Part shown: piece after piece, positions 1 to 8,652 of the stretch
How positions within the stretch are numbered: position 1 is the stretch's first letter
How the letters are laid out: every line of letters begins with the position of its first letter
Assembly (NCBI GenBank): GCA_963755055.1
Contig: CAVWIS010000004.1
Location: 62,001 to 126,000 of the forward strand
Direction: 5' to 3'
Origin: AP-16 sp963755055
Lineage (GTDB): Bacteria > Pseudomonadota > Alphaproteobacteria > Rhizobiales > Xanthobacteraceae
Length of the DNA: 64,000 nucleotides
Program-made: the position numbers and the translations under genes
The notes under the pieces: model-generated
Databases searched by the model: none
The model's input: only the letters and a program-made list of their open reading frames with translations
Told to the model about the DNA's origin: nothing

Positions 1-151
1 GCAATGGTGTCGTCGGTCATTGCAGTGATTCCGTTTCCATGAAGCCGGGACGCGCGAGGGCACGATCGCGCAGGCCCGCGCGACCGCATCGCATCGGCGA
101 ATTCCGATCGAGGACCGTCAGGATCCGAGGAGCGGTCGGGTGGCCCGCAGA

Positions 152-1108
152 TCACGCCCGCTGGCGCGCGCGGACGATGCCGCCGCGGTCGATCTGCAGC
201 GCCGCCACGACGTCCGTCTCCGCGGTGCAGACACGATTGCGCCCGCCTTCCTTCGCGCGGTAGAGCGCCAGGTCTGCGAGCTTGAGCAGACGGTCAATGT
301 CGAAGCCCGGCCGCCATTCGCTGACGCCGAGGCTGCAGGAGACCGCCACGCTGTCCCTTGCCGAGGCGAAGCGCAGGTTCGTCATTCTGGCCCGCAGGCG
401 CTCGGCGATCTCGACCACGTCGGGCAATGCCCGCCCCTCGAGGAGAATGGAAAACTCCTCCCCGCCGAGACGGCCGACAATCGCGCGGCCGACGACCGCG
501 CTTTCGATCGTCGCCGCCCGGGCGACGCCGCGAATCACCTGGTCGCCGACGTCGTGGCCGTGGTGATCGTTGATCCGCTTGAAATGATCGATATCAAGCA
601 TGATGGAGCACAGCGCGCCGCCGCACTCGGCACGGCCGGCGGCGTCATTTGCTCCTTCGAAAAAGGCCCGGCGATTGAGCACCCCGGTCAGCAAATCGGT
701 CGTCGCCAGTCGCATCAGCTCATGTTGCATCCGCGCCAGCCGCTCCGCCGCGCGCAGCCGCGCATAGAGCTCCTCGGCGACCGGCGGCTTGCCGATGAAG
801 TCGTCTGCTCCGCTGTCGAGCGCCTCGGCTAGGCTGTGGCGGTCGTGATTCGACGACATCAGGATCACATAGATCTGCCGGCGCGTGGTTGTGAGCAGCC
901 GCGCCTCCCAGCACAATTCGAGCCCCGACATCGCGGTGAGCTCGGCGCTGGTGATCAGCGCGTCGACGTCGCGATCCGAACGGATGCAATCGAGCGCCTG
1001 GCTCTCGTTGGTGAACGGCCGCACCTCGTGGTTGCGTGCCTCGAGCAGGCGCGACACGAACTTCAACACGGTGCGGCTCGGATCGACCAGTACCACGCGC
1101 ATGGACAA
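152..1108 (-). CDS. Response regulator-diguanylate cyclase (REC-GGDEF), degenerate receiver
   Basis: The 318-aa protein has an N-terminal receiver fold (residues ~1-125) and a C-terminal GGDEF domain (~130-300) with an intact active-site motif RLGGEEF, so it should make cyclic di-GMP from two GTP in the cytoplasm. The layout is that of a short PleD/WspR-like protein. The receiver is odd: the segment that normally reads D-x-x-M-P-x-x-D-G reads TSAELTAMSG, which puts Ser54 where the phosphorylated Asp should be, although Asp9 and the conserved Lys (IGKPP) remain. No RxxD inhibitory site precedes GGEEF, so product inhibition through that site is not expected. The gene stands alone, with no histidine kinase adjacent. 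Domain assignment is firm; how activity is controlled is unknown. Confidence 0.93.
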   Translation of the reverse strand: MSMRVVLVDPSRTVLKFVSRLLEARNHEVRPFTNESQALDCIRSDRDVDALITSAELTAMSGLELCWEARLLTTTRRQIYVILMSSNHDRHSLAEALDSGADDFIGKPPVAEELYARLRAAERLARMQHELMRLATTDLLTGVLNRRAFFEGANDAAGRAECGGALCSIMLDIDHFKRINDHHGHDVGDQVIRGVARAATIESAVVGRAIVGRLGGEEFSILLEGRALPDVVEIAERLRARMTNLRFASARDSVAVSCSLGVSEWRPGFDIDRLLKLADLALYRAKEGGRNRVCTAETDVVAALQIDRGGIVRARQRA

Positions 1109-1474
1109 CCTAGGTTAGCATCTCGAAGTCATCCTGGGCGCGCCGCGCGGGTCCCGTGGACTTGTCGAATGCACGCTATTCGTAGTGCGGCGGGCCTGCG
1201 GTCGCGCACCAACGCTTGCTCGGCAGGCGTGCGCCCGGTCCGCAGAACCCAAGTTTCGATTGATTACGGTCCGACCGGCCCCACAGCCCCACGCCCCGAT
1301 CAACTCCCTTACTCTACGGGAGCGGAGTTAATATTGGGTAGAACTCGGCCCGGCCGCAACTCGAGGACGCACCCCACTTCCCGCGAGATGGAAGGTTGCG
1401 AACTACAGATCAACTCGCCACCGCGGCGCCCGACATGCAGGCATTGCGCCGATGACGACGCGGTCGACCACCGC
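1109..1474. other. Intergenic region, nothing recognised
   Basis: This stretch between the diguanylate cyclase gene and a small broken membrane-protein gene has only short, unconvincing open frames. No RNA gene, strong promoter or repeat stands out. It presumably carries the 5' control region of the diguanylate cyclase. Confidence 0.5.
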
Positions 1475-1685
1475 TCAGACGCTGACCCGTCTCAGTAGCA
1501 GATAGGCGGCCGCAATTCCGCCGGCACCGATCGCCAGCCAATCGGGATGCTCGCACAGGCCTCCGGTCGTCGCGCAGATGTGGTAAGCCCATATCACGCC
1601 CAGAACTCTGGAGGCCGCCCGCAACGTGCGCGAGACCCGCCGATGCGACGAGAAGCAACACAAGACCCCACATGATCATCACCAT
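1475..1685 (-). pseudogene. Small two-helix membrane protein, split by a frameshift
   Basis: The minus strand starts with ATG at 1685 and encodes a hydrophobic segment (MVMIMWGLVLLLVASAG). The frame then loses coherence, while the next frame continues with a plausible sequence (GVIWAYHICATTGGLCEHPD, then a second hydrophobic helix AIGAGGIAAAYLLLRR) to a stop at 1475. Joining the two frames needs removal of one base near 1600-1625 and gives a protein of about 70 aa with two membrane helices. The function is not recognised. The shift could be a sequencing error, since several other genes here show the same kind of +1 change. Confidence is low because the gene is so short. Confidence 0.4.
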
Positions 1686-1873
1686 GTTGAAATCTTCGGG
1701 ACACCACGGTAACCCGGCAGGTCTTTCTGACCTTTATCGCCATCGGGTAGATTGTTGTTCAAAGTGACCTGACAATTCTCTGCTTTTTGCTCTGATTACT
1801 GGAATTCGCGACCGCGCGTCTCGGCCGTCACCGCACCCGAATGCCCGCAACGCGGGTGGCCGGCAACGCGATC

Positions 1874-3190
1874 TCATGCCACCCAGGCGGATCCGGAGCC
1901 GCCATGGTGCCGGCGATGACGCTCGGCCGGCTTGCCGATCACCACCGGGTCGTCGAAACCGGCGGCGAATGTCCGCAGCGCATCCGCGCCGTGCGAGGAC
2001 CAGTCGTGCAGCGCGCTCGTCTTATAGTCCTTGAGCTTGTCGTCCCATTCGCGGCGGTACTGGCGCAAAGCCTCGAGGCCGCGCGCGCAACGCCCGGCAT
2101 CGATGTAGGTGCGATCCAGCATGCGGCGGACCGCGTTGATTCCGTCGAGCACGTTGTGGCTGTGGACCACTGTGGGCTCGATGCCGAGCCCGCGCAGCGT
2201 GTCGACGCGCGACAGGCCGGTCGTCATCTCGCGATGCTGGATATCGTGCGGCAGGAAATGCTGCCCATAGAGCCATCGATGGTCACGGCGCTTCTCCTCG
2301 AGGATCCCCGCATAATTGTCGAGACCGACCCCCGAGGCCTCGTGGTAATCGACCAGACGGCGCTCCCGCGCCACGCACTGGATGAACCAGATTGCGGTGG
2401 AATCCGCGACGCCGAGGTCCCAGGCGGTATGCACCGGGACAGAACGATCGATCGGGATGCGACCAATTCTGCCCTCCTCCGCGGCGCGGCGCAGCGCCTC
2501 GGCATAGAAGGCTCCCTTCACCGCGGTCTCGAAGCTGCATTCGTACTCCTGGGCGTACTGGTCCTCCCCCATCTGCCGGCGCGCCTCGCTGAGCTCGTCG
2601 CCGGCAATCAGGCCGGTTGCCGAGGCCTTCAACATCAGGCCGAGCCAGGCGGGTTCCCGCTCGGCCAGGCACCACATGTCCCAGAATGCGTTCTTTCCTT
2701 TGGGCGTGCCGATGAACGTCGCAAATCCGCGGCGGTCGGACAGGGCCGGTCGCACCACCTCGTACCAGATGGCTGGCGTCATATCGGCAAACTCGTCGAG
2801 CACCACGCCGTCGAGATAGAGACCGCGCAGACGGTTGGGGTTGTCGGCGCCGTAGAGCCTCACCCGTGCGCCGTTCACCAGGTCGACGCGCAGCTCGGTC
2901 TCGTTCGGCGTCGCCGCCAGCGCCGGCGCGACGAAGCGCTTGAGATAGGTCCAGGCGATGTCCTTGGCCTGGTTGAACAGTGGCGCGATGTAGGCATAGC
3001 GCCCGTCGGGCCTGTTGTTGGACAACGCGTGCGAGACCAGATCATTGATGGTGGCGACGGTTTTTCCTGCCCGCCGATGGGCCACGATGACCGACCACCG
3101 GTGGTCGCGCGCGTGATAGGGCTCGAAGACGGCACGCGGATGATAGTCGACCAGCTGCTCGAGGGCGCGGCGCCTTGCCTGGTTTTCCAC
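1874..3190 (-). CDS. Phage terminase large subunit (orphan, prophage remnant)
   Basis: This 438-aa protein is a DNA-packaging motor. The N-terminal ATPase has a Walker A-like loop AHRRAGKT (residues 37-44) and a Walker B DGVVLDEFADM ending in Asp132-Glu133. The C-terminal RNase H-like nuclease shows an acidic residue in TAWDLGVADS (Asp258) and the typical last motif DWSSHGADALR (Asp396, Asp403). In a phage it would translocate and cut DNA into capsids together with a small subunit and portal. Here no portal, capsid or tail gene follows; the only possible partner is the small gene upstream on the same strand. Length is normal and the frame is open, so it is intact but isolated. A leftover of a prophage is the simplest reading; a gene transfer agent is less likely. 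Confidence 0.88.
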   Translation of the reverse strand: MENQARRRALEQLVDYHPRAVFEPYHARDHRWSVIVAHRRAGKTVATINDLVSHALSNNRPDGRYAYIAPLFNQAKDIAWTYLKRFVAPALAATPNETELRVDLVNGARVRLYGADNPNRLRGLYLDGVVLDEFADMTPAIWYEVVRPALSDRRGFATFIGTPKGKNAFWDMWCLAEREPAWLGLMLKASATGLIAGDELSEARRQMGEDQYAQEYECSFETAVKGAFYAEALRRAAEEGRIGRIPIDRSVPVHTAWDLGVADSTAIWFIQCVARERRLVDYHEASGVGLDNYAGILEEKRRDHRWLYGQHFLPHDIQHREMTTGLSRVDTLRGLGIEPTVVHSHNVLDGINAVRRMLDRTYIDAGRCARGLEALRQYRREWDDKLKDYKTSALHDWSSHGADALRTFAAGFDDPVVIGKPAERHRRHHGGSGSAWVA

Positions 3191-3344
3191 CGGACCATCA
3201 CCGTGACTGACCGTTCGGGGAACACTGCAAGCGGAGTCGCGATCCCGGCGCCGAGAGATCCGGATATTCGGCGATGCACCGCAACCCCGCCTCTTGCGCC
3301 GGACCGGTCATCCGCCGCGACGTGAGGCGACATCGCAATGAGCG

Positions 3345-3686
3345 TCACGGCCCCTCCAGCACACTGATGGTCCAGCCGACGCCGAAATGAAACTGGTCCT
3401 TGCCGCTCAGCGCGGGGCTGCCGCCAGACGCCGCGACGAAGCGCGACGGCGGATTGATCTCGTAGCGGATCGTCTTGCCGTCCTCGATCTCCACACGGAG
3501 GATCGAGGTGGTGGCCGGCGCGGTCGCGCTCGAGCTCGAGACCGGCGACGAGGTCGCGGTGAGCGCCTCGGCGGCCAGATAGGGCTGCTCGAGCATATAG
3601 ACCAAATCCTTGCTGTCGCGATTGGTCACCGTGATCGGCGTCGAGACGAGGCCACGATGGGTGAACAGCTTGATGGCAGTTGGCAT
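3345..3686 (-). CDS. Hypothetical protein, possibly phage-derived
   Basis: A frame of 113 aa begins with MPTAIKLFTHRG at 3686; an earlier in-frame Met (3761) would extend into the upstream terminator, so the shorter start with an AGGA just before it is preferred. The protein has no signal peptide or membrane helix. A serine/threonine/alanine-rich middle (TATSSPVSSSSATAPATT) is followed by a beta-rich part ending in DQFHFGVGWTISVLEG. I do not recognise the family. It lies about 150 bp upstream of the terminase gene on the same strand and may belong to the same phage remnant. Confidence 0.55.
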   Translation of the reverse strand: MPTAIKLFTHRGLVSTPITVTNRDSKDLVYMLEQPYLAAEALTATSSPVSSSSATAPATTSILRVEIEDGKTIRYEINPPSRFVAASGGSPALSGKDQFHFGVGWTISVLEGP

Positions 3687-3762
3687 GTCCTGGCTCGCGA
3701 GGGTTTGATTCGCCGAAATCCGGATTTTGATCCGCCGAGGCGATGGTGCCGGAGCGGACAAG

Positions 3763-3790
3763 AAAAAACCCCGGGCAGGTGCCCGGGGTT
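3763..3790 (-). terminator. Rho-independent terminator of the outer-membrane gene
   Basis: A perfect 9-bp GC stem (CCCCGGGCA at 3769-3777 and TGCCCGGGG at 3780-3788) has a two-base loop. On the minus strand it is followed by a run of six T (3768-3763). It sits 40 bp after the stop of the beta-barrel gene. Confidence 0.88.
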
Positions 3791-3830
3791 CGTGGTCGAG
3801 GAGGAGCGTCGTGACGCGAGGAGCGGCGGC

Positions 3831-4559
3831 TCACCAGAATTTGTAGTTGATGCCTGCCTTCACCACGTGGATGCGCTGGTCGATGTCGAAGTTGAACGGC
3901 GGGCCCGCGAAGGTCGGCCCCGAGAACGTCGCGCTCTGCTTGCCGAAGTCGAGGTAGTCGTACTCGATCTTCGCGGTCCAGCTCGGCGCGAAGGCGTACT
4001 CGACGCCGGCGCCGACCGTCCAGCCCCAGCGGGTATCGTCGGCCGAGTAGAAGGTCGAGCCGGTGACGTTGCGGACCGCCCAGAACTTGTCGTGCGCCCA
4101 GGCGCCGCCGCCCTTCACGTAGAACAGCGCGCGGTCCCATGCGATACCGGCGCGGCCGGTCAGGGTGCCGAGGAAATCGACCTTGGAATTGTCGGTGAGC
4201 GTGCCGAAGCTCAGCGTATCCGGGCCGCTGCCCCTGATATTGGCCCAGCTCGCATCGCCCTCGACGCCGAACACGAATTGCCCGGTCTGGTAGTTGCAGC
4301 CGATCTGGCCGCCGGCGAGCCAGCCGTTGACGTCGTGATTGCTGAACTCGACGCCGCCGAGCAGTGGATCGTCCCAGCGCTTGTTGCCCCATCCGCCGCC
4401 GACATGGGCGCCGACGTAGCATCCGGTCCAGCTGAAGGCGACCGGCGCCATGATCGGCGCCTTGTAGGCCGGAGCCCGGTAGGGAAGATCGGCCGCGAAG
4501 GCGGGATTCGCCGCGGCCAGACCAACCAGCGCGACGGTTCCAAGCAGAAGTTTCTTCAT
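3831..4559 (-). CDS. Outer-membrane beta-barrel protein (Omp25/Omp31-like)
   Basis: Translation from ATG 4559 (GGGGA about 7 bases upstream) gives 242 aa. It has a clear Sec signal peptide, MKKLLLGTVALVGLAAANPAFA, then the ADLPYRAP...SWTGCYVGAHVGG opening shared by the abundant small porin-like barrels of Brucella, Rhizobium and Bradyrhizobium. The remainder alternates aromatic and polar residues as expected for eight strands and ends in an aromatic residue (NYKFW), the usual barrel-assembly signal. It should sit in the outer membrane and act as a structural protein. An earlier Met (4583) is less likely because it precedes the ribosome site. A strong terminator follows, so it is monocistronic. 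Confidence 0.92.
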   Translation of the reverse strand: MKKLLLGTVALVGLAAANPAFAADLPYRAPAYKAPIMAPVAFSWTGCYVGAHVGGGWGNKRWDDPLLGGVEFSNHDVNGWLAGGQIGCNYQTGQFVFGVEGDASWANIRGSGPDTLSFGTLTDNSKVDFLGTLTGRAGIAWDRALFYVKGGGAWAHDKFWAVRNVTGSTFYSADDTRWGWTVGAGVEYAFAPSWTAKIEYDYLDFGKQSATFSGPTFAGPPFNFDIDQRIHVVKAGINYKFW

Positions 4560-4905
4560 GATAAATCCCCATTCATCAGACATTCGATGACCGCCACCGG
4601 CGATCCATGGCGCCGATATACATCGAAGGGGTTAGTCGGTGGTGACATTTGGGCAACGCTCGAAGCGAAAGCATCAGCACGGCGAGCTCGCCGGCACGAG
4701 CCGACGGTATTCCGGGCAGGCCCAATGTCAGGAGCGATGCGGGTCCTATCGGCTAACTGCTTGGCATTCAAATAAAAATGCCCGGCAGCGATTGCTCCGG
4801 GCACAAATCAACACGTTACAATTACGCCGTTTACCCTTTCTCAACCATGATGTCAAGTCCTTTGTGCGAATCGGGTGTCGGGCGGTCTGCCGCGCCGACT
4901 GGTCC
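4560..4905. other. Intergenic region with the outer-membrane gene's leader and a terminator
   Basis: This gap holds the upstream region of the beta-barrel gene (right next to 4560) and the terminator of the lipoprotein gene (4774-4803). Short open frames across it lack coding character and are not called. Confidence 0.5.
4774..4803 (-). terminator. Rho-independent terminator of the lipoprotein gene
   Basis: The hairpin TGCCCGG-C-AGC-GATT-GCT-CCGGGCA (4779-4803) is followed on the minus strand by a T tract (4778-4774). It lies about 100 bp past the stop of the lipoprotein gene. Confidence 0.8.
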
Positions 4906-5322
4906 TCAGCGGCCCGGGCTCTTCGGCATCCCGAGATCGATCGGATTCGCCAAGGGCGAGGCAGCAGGTGCTGCTGTCGGCTCGACTTTCTTGGTGAGGT
5001 CGCAGGATTTGCGCCGCGCCGCATCCTCGGCATACTTCTGCGTCGCCCGGGCCTTGGCGTAGTCGGTGTTGTAGGCCAGCGCATTGACGACCGGTCCGGC
5101 GGCGCTGTTTGAGGATTTTTCCATCAGTCCGGTCAATTCCTTGATGCGCGCCTCCGATCCCCGGACCTGCCCCACGAGCTCGGTGCAGCTCAAGGTGTCG
5201 TAGTAGCTGGGTACGACCAGGATGTTTTCGATTATCGGCAAATCCACCGCGCAGCCGGCAAGAACCGTTCCGGCAACGAGACCGACAGCAATCGCGCCGC
5301 GTTTCGCACGCATCGGCTGCAC
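4906..5322 (-). CDS. Small lipoprotein of unknown function
   Basis: The 138-aa product opens with a basic-hydrophobic signal and a lipobox, TVLAGC, so Cys24 should be lipidated and the protein anchored to a membrane facing the periplasm. The mature part is helical with further cysteines (TLSCTELVG, RKSCDLTKK) that may form a disulphide, and a Pro/Ala-rich C-terminal tail. Translation may begin at GTG 5322 or at ATG 5313 three codons later; both keep the signal. Proteins of this shape are frequent in Bradyrhizobium relatives, but I cannot give a function. It is a single-gene unit with its own terminator. Confidence 0.75.
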   Translation of the reverse strand: MQPMRAKRGAIAVGLVAGTVLAGCAVDLPIIENILVVPSYYDTLSCTELVGQVRGSEARIKELTGLMEKSSNSAAGPVVNALAYNTDYAKARATQKYAEDAARRKSCDLTKKVEPTAAPAASPLANPIDLGMPKSPGR

Positions 5323-5470
5323 TCTTTGTCACCGGCCTCGATTGCGCCGGTCGATCACAAACCCGCACCCGGTCAACCGCATGTCGCGATCACGATGCGT
5401 TGAACGTGACCGGATGCGGTGCAGATCGGAACCTTTCGTGTGGCCCCGTTAGCGACCGCATCCAGCAGAA

Positions 5471-6904
5471 TTATGTCCCCGGATGTTTCTCGCCCGAATC
5501 GCCCTCGCGTCCGGCCAGGCCCTGTCTGACCACCGTCACGGTGCACGGGGCTTTCGCGACGACTTCCGAAGATGTGCTCCCGAGATAGCGCCGCAACGTG
5601 GAGCTGCCGCGCGCCGCCAGAACGATGTGATCCACGTGGTTGTTGCGCGCATAATCGACCAGCGCGGCAGCGGGGTCGGTCAATTCGAGTACATGATAGG
5701 TCGCGCCGTTGGACACCAGGCCCAGCGGGTGCGCCCAGTGCTTGAGCTCCGCCAGCCGCTGCAGATGGCGATTGCGGCCTTGGGCGTCCTCGAAATCGTC
5801 GAGCGCGATGCGATTGAGCTTCATGACGTTGACGCAGGCGAGCCGCGCGTCCCGCTCGGTCTGCAGAATTCGCTGCACCGCCCTTCGCAGGGCCTCGGCC
5901 AGCGGTTCCATCCCGGGCGAAAGGTCGATGGCCGCCATGACGATCGGTGCCTGCGCGAGCTGGCGGGCACAGGTCTGCGACGTCGTCGACCTCGCGCCAC
6001 GGGTCCGGTACCAGCGGCGGAGCACGGTGAGTGCACTGTCCCGGCTGACGCGGGTCGCCCGCTCGGTGAGCGTAATCGCTTCCGGGTGCTGGAGATCGAA
6101 CGCGAGTTGGCCGGCGCTGGCGTGCCGTTCATTGGGGTCGACCTCCAGGCAGCGCAGAATGATCTCCTGCAGCCAGGGTGGGAGGTCGGCCCGGCGGCGA
6201 CGCGGCGGTACCGGATCCCGGTAGAGCCGCCGCCGCCACTCGTGGAACGTGGCGGGCTCGCCGAACGGCCGTTCGTCGGTAGCGAAGAAATACATCAATA
6301 CGCCCAGCGCAAACAGATCGCTGCGTGGATCGCTGCGCACGCCCTGCAGTTGCTCGGGCGAAATGTAGGCCCCGGTGCCGATCGGCACGCTGAACTCCTC
6401 GGCGACAAGATCGGGAAGCCCGTCGTGTCGAGCCAGGCCGAAATCGACCAGGGTGGCCTCGCCGCTGTCGCGCAGTATGATGTTGCTCGGCTTCAGATCC
6501 AGATGGACGACATGCTGGCGGTGGATGTCGTGCAGTGCAGTCGCGACCTTGGCACCGATCGCCGCAACCTCCTCGAACCGCAACGGCAGCTCGTCCAGGC
6601 ACGACAGCAGCGAGCGCCCGGCGACCAGCTCCATCACCACGAACGGCTGCTCGAAGTCGCCCGAAGCAACGAAGCGCGGCACGTGAATGCCGGTGAGCCG
6701 CGGCAGGATCATCTGCTCAACCTCGAACCCGACGATCGTGGCCGGATCCTCGCCTGGACGCAGCATGGGAATCTTCATCAGCAGCGGCACGCCGAGATCG
6801 TCGCGGCTGACCCGCCACAGATGGGCCATTCCGCCGAGATGTACCATCTCTTCCAGGCGGAAGCCGCCGATCAGCTGTCCTGCTTCGAGATGTCGGGCCA
6901 GCAT
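5471..6904 (-). CDS. Hanks-type Ser/Thr protein kinase fused to a universal stress protein domain
   Basis: Residues ~10-275 form a protein kinase. They include a glycine-rich loop (degenerate, VHLGGMAHLWRV), Lys44 in strand 3, the catalytic loop HLDLKPSN (Asp136, Lys138, Asn141) and DFG (154-156). Residues ~315-465 form a UspA fold ending in HIVLAARGSSTLRRYLGSTS...APCTVTVVR, the ATP-binding signature of that family. No membrane helix is present, so it acts in the cytoplasm, probably phosphorylating targets under stress. It starts 5 bp after the stop of a metallophosphoesterase gene, so the two are almost certainly one operon and may be opposing kinase and phosphatase activities. The catalytic residues are intact. 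Targets are not evident from the window. Confidence 0.9.
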   Translation of the reverse strand: MLARHLEAGQLIGGFRLEEMVHLGGMAHLWRVSRDDLGVPLLMKIPMLRPGEDPATIVGFEVEQMILPRLTGIHVPRFVASGDFEQPFVVMELVAGRSLLSCLDELPLRFEEVAAIGAKVATALHDIHRQHVVHLDLKPSNIILRDSGEATLVDFGLARHDGLPDLVAEEFSVPIGTGAYISPEQLQGVRSDPRSDLFALGVLMYFFATDERPFGEPATFHEWRRRLYRDPVPPRRRRADLPPWLQEIILRCLEVDPNERHASAGQLAFDLQHPEAITLTERATRVSRDSALTVLRRWYRTRGARSTTSQTCARQLAQAPIVMAAIDLSPGMEPLAEALRRAVQRILQTERDARLACVNVMKLNRIALDDFEDAQGRNRHLQRLAELKHWAHPLGLVSNGATYHVLELTDPAAALVDYARNNHVDHIVLAARGSSTLRRYLGSTSSEVVAKAPCTVTVVRQGLAGREGDSGEKHPGT

Positions 6905-6909
6905 GCCGC

Positions 6910-7650
6910 TCAGTATCCCTGCTCGAGACGGACGGCGAGAATTTCCGGAAGCCCGGCCGCGCGTACCTTGGCGGCGGCGCTGTCGACGTCATAGGCAACC
7001 CGCACATAGGTCAGATTGTTGGTCACATCGTCGAACAGCGCGTAGCAGGCGGCCGGAATGCGGTCGCGCGGCTGCCCCACCGCCCCGATGACCGCGAGCC
7101 ATCGTCGCTGCGGCGTCAGCGGAATGGCTGTACCGCCGACCGGCCGGAACCCCGCCACCTTCTCGGTCGCGGTCTCGAAATAAAGCTCGGGAACGTGCAC
7201 GTGGCCGCAGAACGTGGTGCGGGAGTGGGTTGCCTGCAGGCTGCGCCGCGCCTCCCACGGCCCGGTGATGTAGCCCCACTCTCCGGGGGCCCAGGCATTG
7301 GCATGGACGAACAGCTGATCGCCCTCCTCGACGCTCAGCGGCAGCCCGCTGATGAAGGCGCGGTGGGTGGCATCGAGCCGCGTGCGCGTCCATTCGATGG
7401 CAAGGCGCGCTAACTCGTTCATCTGCGACCGCGTCGCCAGGGCCTCGGCATCATGGTTGCCGAGGATCGCAATGGCACCGCGCTCGACATGGCGGCTGAC
7501 GGTTTCAAGGGCCCATTCCGGATCGGCGCCATAGCCGACGTAATCGCCAAGAAAGACAAATCGGTCGACACCGCTGCCCTCCGCGTGCGCCAGGCAGGCG
7601 GACAACGCCTCGCGGTTCGCATGAATGTCGGTGAGGATGGCGGTCAACAT
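6910..7650 (-). CDS. Calcineurin-like metallophosphoesterase
   Basis: Starting at MLTAILTDIHAN (7650), the 246-aa protein shows the two-metal phosphoesterase motifs in order: DIH (Asp8, His10), GDYVGYG (Asp36), GNHD (Asn65, His66) and, later, CGHVHVPE. The family includes protein phosphatases of the PrpA/YfcE sort and phosphodiesterases. A longer frame begins at 7698, but the residues before MLTAIL do not look like protein. It is the first gene of a two-gene unit with the kinase-Usp fusion, 5 bp apart, which makes a protein phosphatase role attractive, though this is an inference from context. Confidence 0.88.
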   Translation of the reverse strand: MLTAILTDIHANREALSACLAHAEGSGVDRFVFLGDYVGYGADPEWALETVSRHVERGAIAILGNHDAEALATRSQMNELARLAIEWTRTRLDATHRAFISGLPLSVEEGDQLFVHANAWAPGEWGYITGPWEARRSLQATHSRTTFCGHVHVPELYFETATEKVAGFRPVGGTAIPLTPQRRWLAVIGAVGQPRDRIPAACYALFDDVTNNLTYVRVAYDVDSAAAKVRAAGLPEILAVRLEQGY

Positions 7651-7801
7651 CTCGGCGATACCAGACCCGAAATCGAGGCGGCGCGAGCATCGGGCCATTC
7701 CGGGCCGACACTAGCCCAATTATACCTTGTCACGAACGCGTTGGACGCTGATCCCATCTTTTCCGCTCATTTCAGTCTGGCGCAGCCTCGAATCCTCGGA
7801 T

Positions 7802-7815
7802 TTGCTATAGATCAA
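7802..7815 (+). promoter_or_regulatory. FNR/FixK-like box upstream of carbonic anhydrase
   Basis: The sequence TTGCT-ATAG-ATCAA differs by one base from the TTGAT-N4-ATCAA consensus bound by FNR/FixK regulators. It lies 82 bp before the carbonic anhydrase start, a workable activator position. The match was found by eye only. Confidence 0.4.
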
Positions 7816-7896
7816 CAGGAACCGAATCGGACCCGAGGGGATGACCTCCGGGTCGGACAATGTCGATTCGGATGCCGGTCAAGAGGGGGGGCGACC

Positions 7897-8652
7897 ATGA
7901 ACCGCAGGGACATCATCAAGGCGCTCGCCGCCGCCGCCATCTGCCCGATCTGCAAGGTTGCCTACGCTGATACCAAGGGGCCACATTGGACCTATCAGGG
8001 CGCGACCGGCGCCGACAAATGGAACGAGCTGTCCAAGGATTTCCAGACTTGCGGGGTCGGAACCCGCCAGTCGCCGCTCGACATCGTCGAGCCGGTCATG
8101 GCGGACCTGCCCAAGCTCGTGGTGAGCTGGAAGCCGGATATCGCCGAGGTGGCGAACAACGGCCATACGATCCAGCTCAACGTGCCCAAAGGCTCGACGC
8201 TCACCGCCGGCAAGTCGACCTACGAGCTCGTGCAATTCCACTTTCACCGGCCGAGCGAGCACCTGATCGGAGGAAAGAGCTCGCCGATGGAATGCCATTT
8301 CGTCCACCGCGACGCCCAGGGCGGCCTCGGCGTGCTCGGCGTCATGATGACCGAGGGCGCGCCGAACAGCGCGTTCGCCAGGATCGTCGAGATAATGCCA
8401 AAGCAGGAGGGCTCGGCGACGGCCGGGCTTTCCGGCATCGATCCGAACGCGCTGCTGCCGGCCGGCCGAAGCTACTACAGGTATGCGGGCTCGCTGACCA
8501 CTCCGCCATGCAGCGAGGACGTCGACTGGATGCTGCTCACCGACAGCATGCCGGTCGGCGCCGCTGACGTCGCCAAGTTCGCCGCGCTCTACCCGCTCAA
8601 CGCGCGGCCCGCGCAAAAGGGTTATCGGCGCTTTGTCCTGCAATCGGGCTGA
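7897..8652 (+). CDS. Periplasmic alpha-carbonic anhydrase
   Basis: The 251-aa enzyme interconverts CO2 and bicarbonate. Its zinc ligands are visible as QFHFHRPSEH (His115, His117) and ECHFVH (His134). The SLTTPPCSE segment near residue 200 is the family's substrate-pocket signature. The N-terminus MNRRDIIKALAAAAICPICK carries a twin-arginine-like signal, so the folded enzyme probably goes to the periplasm by the Tat route. The start at 7897 has a G-rich ribosome site just upstream and fits the family length. An FNR/FixK-like box 82 bp upstream suggests control by oxygen. It stands alone, divergent from the phosphoesterase gene. Confidence 0.94.
   Translation: MNRRDIIKALAAAAICPICKVAYADTKGPHWTYQGATGADKWNELSKDFQTCGVGTRQSPLDIVEPVMADLPKLVVSWKPDIAEVANNGHTIQLNVPKGSTLTAGKSTYELVQFHFHRPSEHLIGGKSSPMECHFVHRDAQGGLGVLGVMMTEGAPNSAFARIVEIMPKQEGSATAGLSGIDPNALLPAGRSYYRYAGSLTTPPCSEDVDWMLLTDSMPVGAADVAKFAALYPLNARPAQKGYRRFVLQSG

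Noticed and set aside
1..20. Possible start codon of a leftward gene at the window edge (ATG at 20)
   Set aside because: Only six codons are visible, without a clear ribosome site, so it cannot be called.
1874..3686. Gene transfer agent cluster
   Set aside because: Only a terminase large subunit is present; no portal, capsid or tail genes follow, so a full GTA cannot be supported.
4556..4804. An 82-codon minus-strand gene upstream of the outer-membrane gene
   Set aside because: It covers the leader of the outer-membrane gene and the preceding terminator, and its sequence has no protein-like features.
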